Shown here one piece after another: positions 59,901 to 64,000 of a stretch of 64,000 nt of DNA. Positions within the stretch are counted from its first letter, which is position 1. The number at the start of each line of letters is the position of its first letter. The translations under genes were made by a program, and so were the position numbers. Source of the stretch: Symsagittifera roscoffensis (Eukaryota; Xenacoelomorpha; Acoela; Convolutidae); NCBI RefSeq assembly GCF_963678635.1, contig NC_087062.1, forward strand, positions 82,484,012-82,548,011, in the 5' to 3' direction. The notes beneath the pieces were generated by a model, which saw only the letters and a list, made by a program, of their open reading frames with translations, made no database searches and was not told the DNA's origin.

Positions 59901-62622
59901 ACCACATATTGTAGAAGAATTGGGAAATCATAACAAGGTTCAAAATTAAGATATGCTAAATCGTTGAATTAGTTTTTTCTAGAGGTGGAAATTTTAAACG
60001 TGGTACCATAGGGTGCAGGAGGTGGGGGGGGGCAGGGGTAGTTCACACAATAGAGACGGATATGGGTTTACCTAGAATGGGGAAGCTGTCGGAGGACTCT
60101 GGGAGGAGATCGACGAGGTTGAGCAGGTTGACGAAGAGAGAGAGGAGGACTGTTATCCCGAGGGAGATCTTCTCCCCACTCTCGCACGGCAGCACGAAGT
60201 TGGACAGAGACACGGCCGAGATCATCACGAATGGCACTGCATAATCAACACACATCGTCACTTTATATACACACACATGCTCTTTTTTCGTTTTTAGTTA
60301 AGAACAGTAATTTTTGTTTTCAGTGTTATACTTAAAACAATGGCAGCCGGTTGCCGTTTTTCAGTGTTGAAACAAGGGCAGCCGGTTGCCGTGCAAGTAG
60401 CACAGAATGTTCCGACCACTCTTATTTTTGAATACCAAAAAAATTTTCCAAATTTTTTCCAATATTTTTTCATGATTTTTGCCCAACTTGTTTTTTTAGC
60501 TACTGAGATTTTGTGAGGAGTCTGAGTTGGTTGATAAATTATAAGAAAAAGCAAAAATTATTCTAAAATTGAGGAATAATTAGACGGGAAAAGCAGTGTT
60601 AAAATGAGCTTGTCGGAAAATAGTCTGAAAAATGTAACAATTCAAACAAGACAAAATGGATACAACTTATTTGAACTACTTTTGCAATTCCAAATTACGG
60701 GTGACAGATGTTTTACCCCAACAAAATGATGGCAACGAATTTTTTTTCGAAAATTCGATCAATTTGGGCAGACGATACAATTTTGTGTGTAATAGCCTCA
60801 GACGGTTTTTTTCTGTTTTTTGCTATTTTTGCTCCATAATTTCACAAATAGATGTTTCCAGATGTCTTTTATTTTGCATCTTTGCAACTTTTTACAATTT
60901 ATTTCAATGCACTTAGTATGTATAAAAACAATGAGTATGCTAAGCGAGTCTTATGCTTAGTGACATATGGTCCGTCTAATGATGTCTTATTCTGACCTAT
61001 TAGGATGAGAAGGAAATAGAGACTCTTCCGTTTGAAGGAGAGAGTAAAATCTATGGTGCGGAATGTCATGTCGTAGTCTGCGTGGTACTCGTTCAGTGTC
61101 TCAATCTTAGTGGACACTATGTCCCACTGGGCATTGTGCATGAAGTATTGAGTCTTCATCTGGCTGTGGTTGTGGTACACTACCAGGTCCAGTTCAGAAG
61201 GGGAGTGATACCAGGATCCCAGAGTGATCTGGCACACAACAGAACAGAACCATAACAGAACAGATTTTGAAAATTAATTATGTTTTAATATTATTACTAT
61301 TATTATTGCATGATAAAATGAGCTTTCACAGCCTCGAAAACAAAAGTTCAGCAACTCTCGAATTTTCATCTCCTAATAATCTTAGTAAAAATCAGACCAA
61401 AATTTGACAGCTTGTGATGATGTTTAAAACTATCTTCACTCTACCCGGTCGATGATCAAATCATGATCAGATTTTTTTAAGGTCGTGCATATGCGCATGT
61501 AAACGAATAGAATAAAGCCCGTTTCTGCTATCACTAACATATTGCAGTTAATCCGATGGTGCAATTATGTGAGGCCACTGTATTAGGAAAAGAGCCCAGA
61601 TGTTTCAACTAAATAAAAGCAGCAGCAATCATGCCTCAAGGTCTTTTTTCAAATCAACAGCAGTCTATATCAAAGGGAAAGGTCAAAAGACAAAAGCGAC
61701 CTGCCCTGAATGAAAAACAGAACGCGAACAGACATGGTATGTTGCCTGAAGGAGTTTTATGCATGGGATTAGTCTTTGTGACGCAGAAGTCTCTTTTCGA
61801 AAGGACATTGAATAATAAGAATTTTAATTGTTCCGACTTTCGAAGAAATCGGAATAATTATGCTCGGTGTTGTTTTTTTTTCAGTCAATTTTCACCGATC
61901 GAAATAATAATTTTTAACAAACATTTTTTCACTCCCCATTGAAGATATCGACTTCCTCAAATCAAATGTAAAAACATACTTTACCTTGGATTATTTTTTG
62001 TAAAGTTCTGGGGGTTTGAAAACTGTCACATTTTCCATGTTCTGGACTAAGTTATGCGCGCTTTGAAGAGTTTATTCATAATGCTGAAAGCGTAACGCGA
62101 ATTATTTATGCGTAGCGAATTATCCCGCACAACAAAATTGTTCCAAATTAAATTGAGGCTAGCTAATTCGTCGTATTAATTTCGTACGACTCAAAATTTT
62201 ACGCTCAGATATTGTCCAAAATGTATAGGTTTTCTGTCTTTTTTCACAAAAACTATTCGATTTGAATTAAGGGACAGTCGGAACATACAGGGCTTTATTA
62301 TGATTATTATTATGATTAGTATTATTATGATTATTATGATTATTAGTTATTATTAATACTTTTATTATGATTACCATGATTATTATGATTATTATGATTA
62401 TGATTACTATTATTACGATTATTATGACTATGATTATTCTGATTATTATTATTATGATTATGATTACTATTATGATTATTATCATTATTATTTCGATTAT
62501 TATGATTGTTATGATTTTTATTATTATGATTATTATGATTATTATGATTATGATTATGATTATTATTACTAGTTATCATTATTAGCATTACTATTATGAT
62601 TATTAGTGTTATTTTTATTATG

Positions 62623-62672
<50 letters not shown>

Positions 62673-63859
62673 GATTATTATTATTATTATTCAGGGCCAA
62701 TTTAGGGGGGGGGGCGTGGGGGCGGACGCTTTCTTTCCTCAGAAATTTGACCCCCTGCCGACCCAAATGATGCCGCCCCCTGCCGACCCTTTGTACTGTT
62801 TTGAGATATTCATTTTTGGTGACGGAACCTAAAAATTTTCTAAGGGCGCCTTGGGCCTGAATATATACTAATTTTGAGGGGGGAGCACGCGCCGAAAAAA
62901 TGCGATTTTTTGGTCAAAATTTTCCAAAAATTTCCTAAAAACGTCTTTTTTTTGGCCTGTTTTTTTTGAAATTTTGCCTCAGGCGCAGTAAGTTTGGTCA
63001 AAATGGGGTCTTCACAGTAATTTAGGAGAGCTCAGAAAATCAATTTGGTCAACCTAAAAAAAAGGTCGACAAAATTTTTTGAAAGTCCGCCACCCCCTCG
63101 AGAAAATCCTAGATCTGCCCCTGCTATTATTATTTATTTTATTATTAGTTATTAATTTATTTTTTATTATAATTATTTATTATGATTGTTATTAAATTTT
63201 TAAATATTTAAGTTATTAAAAGTTATTAACTAATAGATTATTAAATATTATGATTATAACAAAACAAAACCAGGTTAGACAATAATAAGGATGGAATGTG
63301 CCTTTCGTCTATTCCATCAACCGTCAAATTGTATAATTGTTGGTGCTAATTGAGTAAGATTTAATTTGATTTTGGAGATATAATTTTTCTGTCATTCCTT
63401 GTTTTAGATATGGGATCTTGTTAAGTATTTCCACCCCAGATGATGTTTTTTTTTTACTATCATCATTTGATTGGCTCATACAAAGTTATTGGGCGACCGA
63501 AAAGAAAGGTAGGGTGGTAAACAAGGTTTGCTGATCCATAGTTCACTTTTGAGGTGGACATTCTTACCTATACCCAGTTTTCTAGGGGAGGGGCGGTTTT
63601 TAGGCACTTTTTGGAAACTTTTGTCCCCGCTCCTCCCCCCCCCCCTAAATCCGCCCCTGGTAACCATGCATATTGAACAATCGACACATATAGCATGAAA
63701 AAAAGTGTCTAACGTGTATGGACCTTGCATGTTTGGGTGTCAAAGGGGAACTTTTTTGTGTCGATGTTGCAGGAGGTGCGGATGACAGCTGGCATCGACC
63801 ACCACACCCTCCCCCCACTCTCCACTTTGATGTCCATGTCCTCCCGCTCGTACTTGATA
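53943..63859 (-). CDS. Nicotinic acetylcholine receptor-type Cys-loop channel subunit, non-alpha, 5' end outside the window
   Basis: Pentameric ligand-gated cation channel subunit of the plasma membrane. Exons in transcript order: 63,859-63,724; 61,228-60,997; 60,236-60,072; 54,688-53,943 (stop). All joins are GT-AG and in phase. Exon 1 in the window has the Cys-loop (CNIDTKKFPFDTQTC, 13 residues between cysteines). Exon 2 has GSWYHSPSELDL (loop B Trp) and loop C NEYHADYDMTF, without the vicinal Cys-Cys of alpha subunits. Exon 3 has M1 and M2 (CESGEKISLGITVLLSL), with Glu at -1', Thr 6', Leu 9' and Val 13' as in cation channels. Asn at 14' and 17' and Asp at 20' are unusual. Exon 4 has M3, a cytoplasmic loop of about 170 residues with an amphipathic helix, and M4 (EEWRYLARVVDRLL then a hydrophobic segment). 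About 425 residues are in the window. The signal peptide and the first part of the ligand-binding domain lie beyond base 64,000. Confidence 0.94.
54945..55395 (-). repeat. Dispersed family B copy in the receptor intron
   Basis: On the - strand it ends with the hairpin CCAACTGTCTGTTGGC. The interior has TCTTTGAATTTGAAGAAC (reverse form of TTCAAAGAGC) and the GGAGTTTGCTTTTCTTT block. Its other end is near AATCATCGAGATCTG. Confidence 0.72.
56232..56346. mobile_element. Small imperfect inverted repeat, about 115 bp
   Basis: ACCCGAGAGCGCTTAGAAG, TTTGACCGAA and CGCTCGCTTG pair imperfectly with GCAAGCGAG, TTCGGTCCAA and TTAAGCGTTCCCGGGAT. A short decayed foldback element is the simplest reading. 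Confidence 0.55.
56369..56665. mobile_element. hAT-like element fragment with G-run
   Basis: CAGTGGTGGATGTAGGATTT, a long G run, then GGTCGACCAAATTGATTTTT and GCGCGCTCCCCCTCAAAGTT. The same blocks occur in reverse at 62,692-63,123. Only one end is clear. Confidence 0.6.
58835..59365 (+). repeat. Dispersed family C, longest copy
   Basis: Head AACAAGACTGCTCGTATCAG, hairpin CAGGGC-GAA-GCCCTG, then TTCCGACTGCCTTTTAAGGT. Interior includes the palindrome-like GCGCGAAATATATCGCGC. The end is CCCCGAGCACAAATATTCCG and TTTCGTTTCGAAAGTCGGAAC. It lies in the receptor's M2-M3 intron. Confidence 0.8.
59857..59905. repeat. CCA/CAC microsatellite with C run
   Basis: CCCCCCCC followed by about 14 CCA/CAC triplets. 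The poly-proline frame across it is not a gene. Confidence 0.93.
61836..62292 (-). repeat. Dispersed family C, decayed copy abutting the ATT repeat
   Basis: ATTGTTCCGACTTTCGAAGA and ATTATGCTCGGTGTTGTTTT at one end, GACAGTCGGAACATACAGGGC at the other, where the ATT microsatellite starts. Confidence 0.62.
62290..62691. repeat. ATT/TGATTA microsatellite
   Basis: Long run of TGATTATTA and ATT units, purest at 62,625-62,690. All six-frame ORFs here (Ile/Met and Asn/His runs) are repeat artefacts. Confidence 0.97.
62692..63123. mobile_element. hAT-like TIR element inserted in the ATT repeat (432 bp)
   Basis: Left end CAGGGCCAATTTAGGGGGG; right end, in reverse, CAGGGGCAGATCTAGGATTT. Flanks TTATTATT and CTATTATT agree in 7 of 8 bases, consistent with an 8-bp duplication, though the ATT context makes this weak. 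CAGGG-type ends plus 8-bp duplication fit hAT elements. No coding capacity. Confidence 0.75.
63575..63660 (-). mobile_element. hAT-like terminal fragment
   Basis: On the - strand CAGGGGCGGATTTAGGGGG then a G run, AGGAGCGGGGACAAAAG. The terminus is close to the hAT-like ends at 62,692-63,123, but only about 80 bp remain. Confidence 0.6.
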
Positions 63860-64000
63860 CTACACACAACACAAAACAACACAACTTTATTAGACAAAAT
63901 GGTTAGGAGGGGCAAAATTGAGACACTTATAAACTTTTTGTTTCAGAAATGATAAATCGGAATCCTTGCCCACCCTAATGCGCGTACATCATGTTAGAAT

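Noticed and set aside
60330-60400. Repeated GGCAGCCGGTTGCCGT considered as a paired regulatory site
   Set aside because: Two copies 35 bp apart inside an intron, without support for a known factor. Could be part of a repeat.
62267-62832. Frames with long Ile/Met or Asn/His runs
   Set aside because: ATT and TGATTA microsatellite translated in each frame.

Overview
This is animal nuclear DNA: AT-rich and intron-rich, with conserved single-copy animal genes split by GT-AG introns and a heavy load of decayed transposons. The cilium genes plus a Cys-loop receptor point to an invertebrate metazoan. The species cannot be named from the sequence alone.

Four host genes are supported. On the + strand, in order, are IFT57 (14,593-22,779, 7 coding exons, 441 aa), BUD31 (25,932-28,857, 3 exons, 145 aa) and PACRGL (29,721-44,139, 4 exons, 223 aa). 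On the - strand, converging on them, is the 3' part of a nicotinic-type Cys-loop receptor subunit (exons between 53,943 and 63,859). Its 5' exons lie beyond the right edge. IFT57 and PACRGL belong to ciliary protein families, BUD31 is a splicing factor, and the receptor subunit is neuronal-type but lacks the alpha-type vicinal cysteines. All exon joins were checked for phase by hand and by family similarity.

The left 14 kb is mobile-element debris: a broken Ty3/gypsy pol on the - strand running off the left edge (1-3,950), a 25-bp minisatellite (5,430-5,812), a truncated non-LTR element on the - strand carrying an insertion between 135-bp direct repeats (9,028-11,325), and a second non-LTR fragment on the + strand (12,150-13,470). 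Two Helitron-like 3' ends (14,036 and 17,747) follow short-period arrays in and next to IFT57 intron 1.

The PACRGL introns act as a transposon trap. Intron 2 (7.4 kb) holds a broken endonuclease/RT retrotransposon with C-terminal zinc fingers. Intron 3 (5.4 kb) holds a 297-bp-period TTTA array, an intact ubiquitin-specific-protease-like ORF followed by an AlkB dioxygenase domain, and a 76-bp minisatellite. That USP/AlkB pair is the most unusual coding content in the window. The 10 kb between PACRGL and the receptor gene has no host gene. It contains a TIR element family with an 8-bp target duplication, a 300-bp-arm palindrome, a dispersed family with a CAGGGC-type hairpin, and a pair of diverged 550-bp direct repeats. 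The receptor introns hold more of the same plus a hAT-like element inside an ATT microsatellite.
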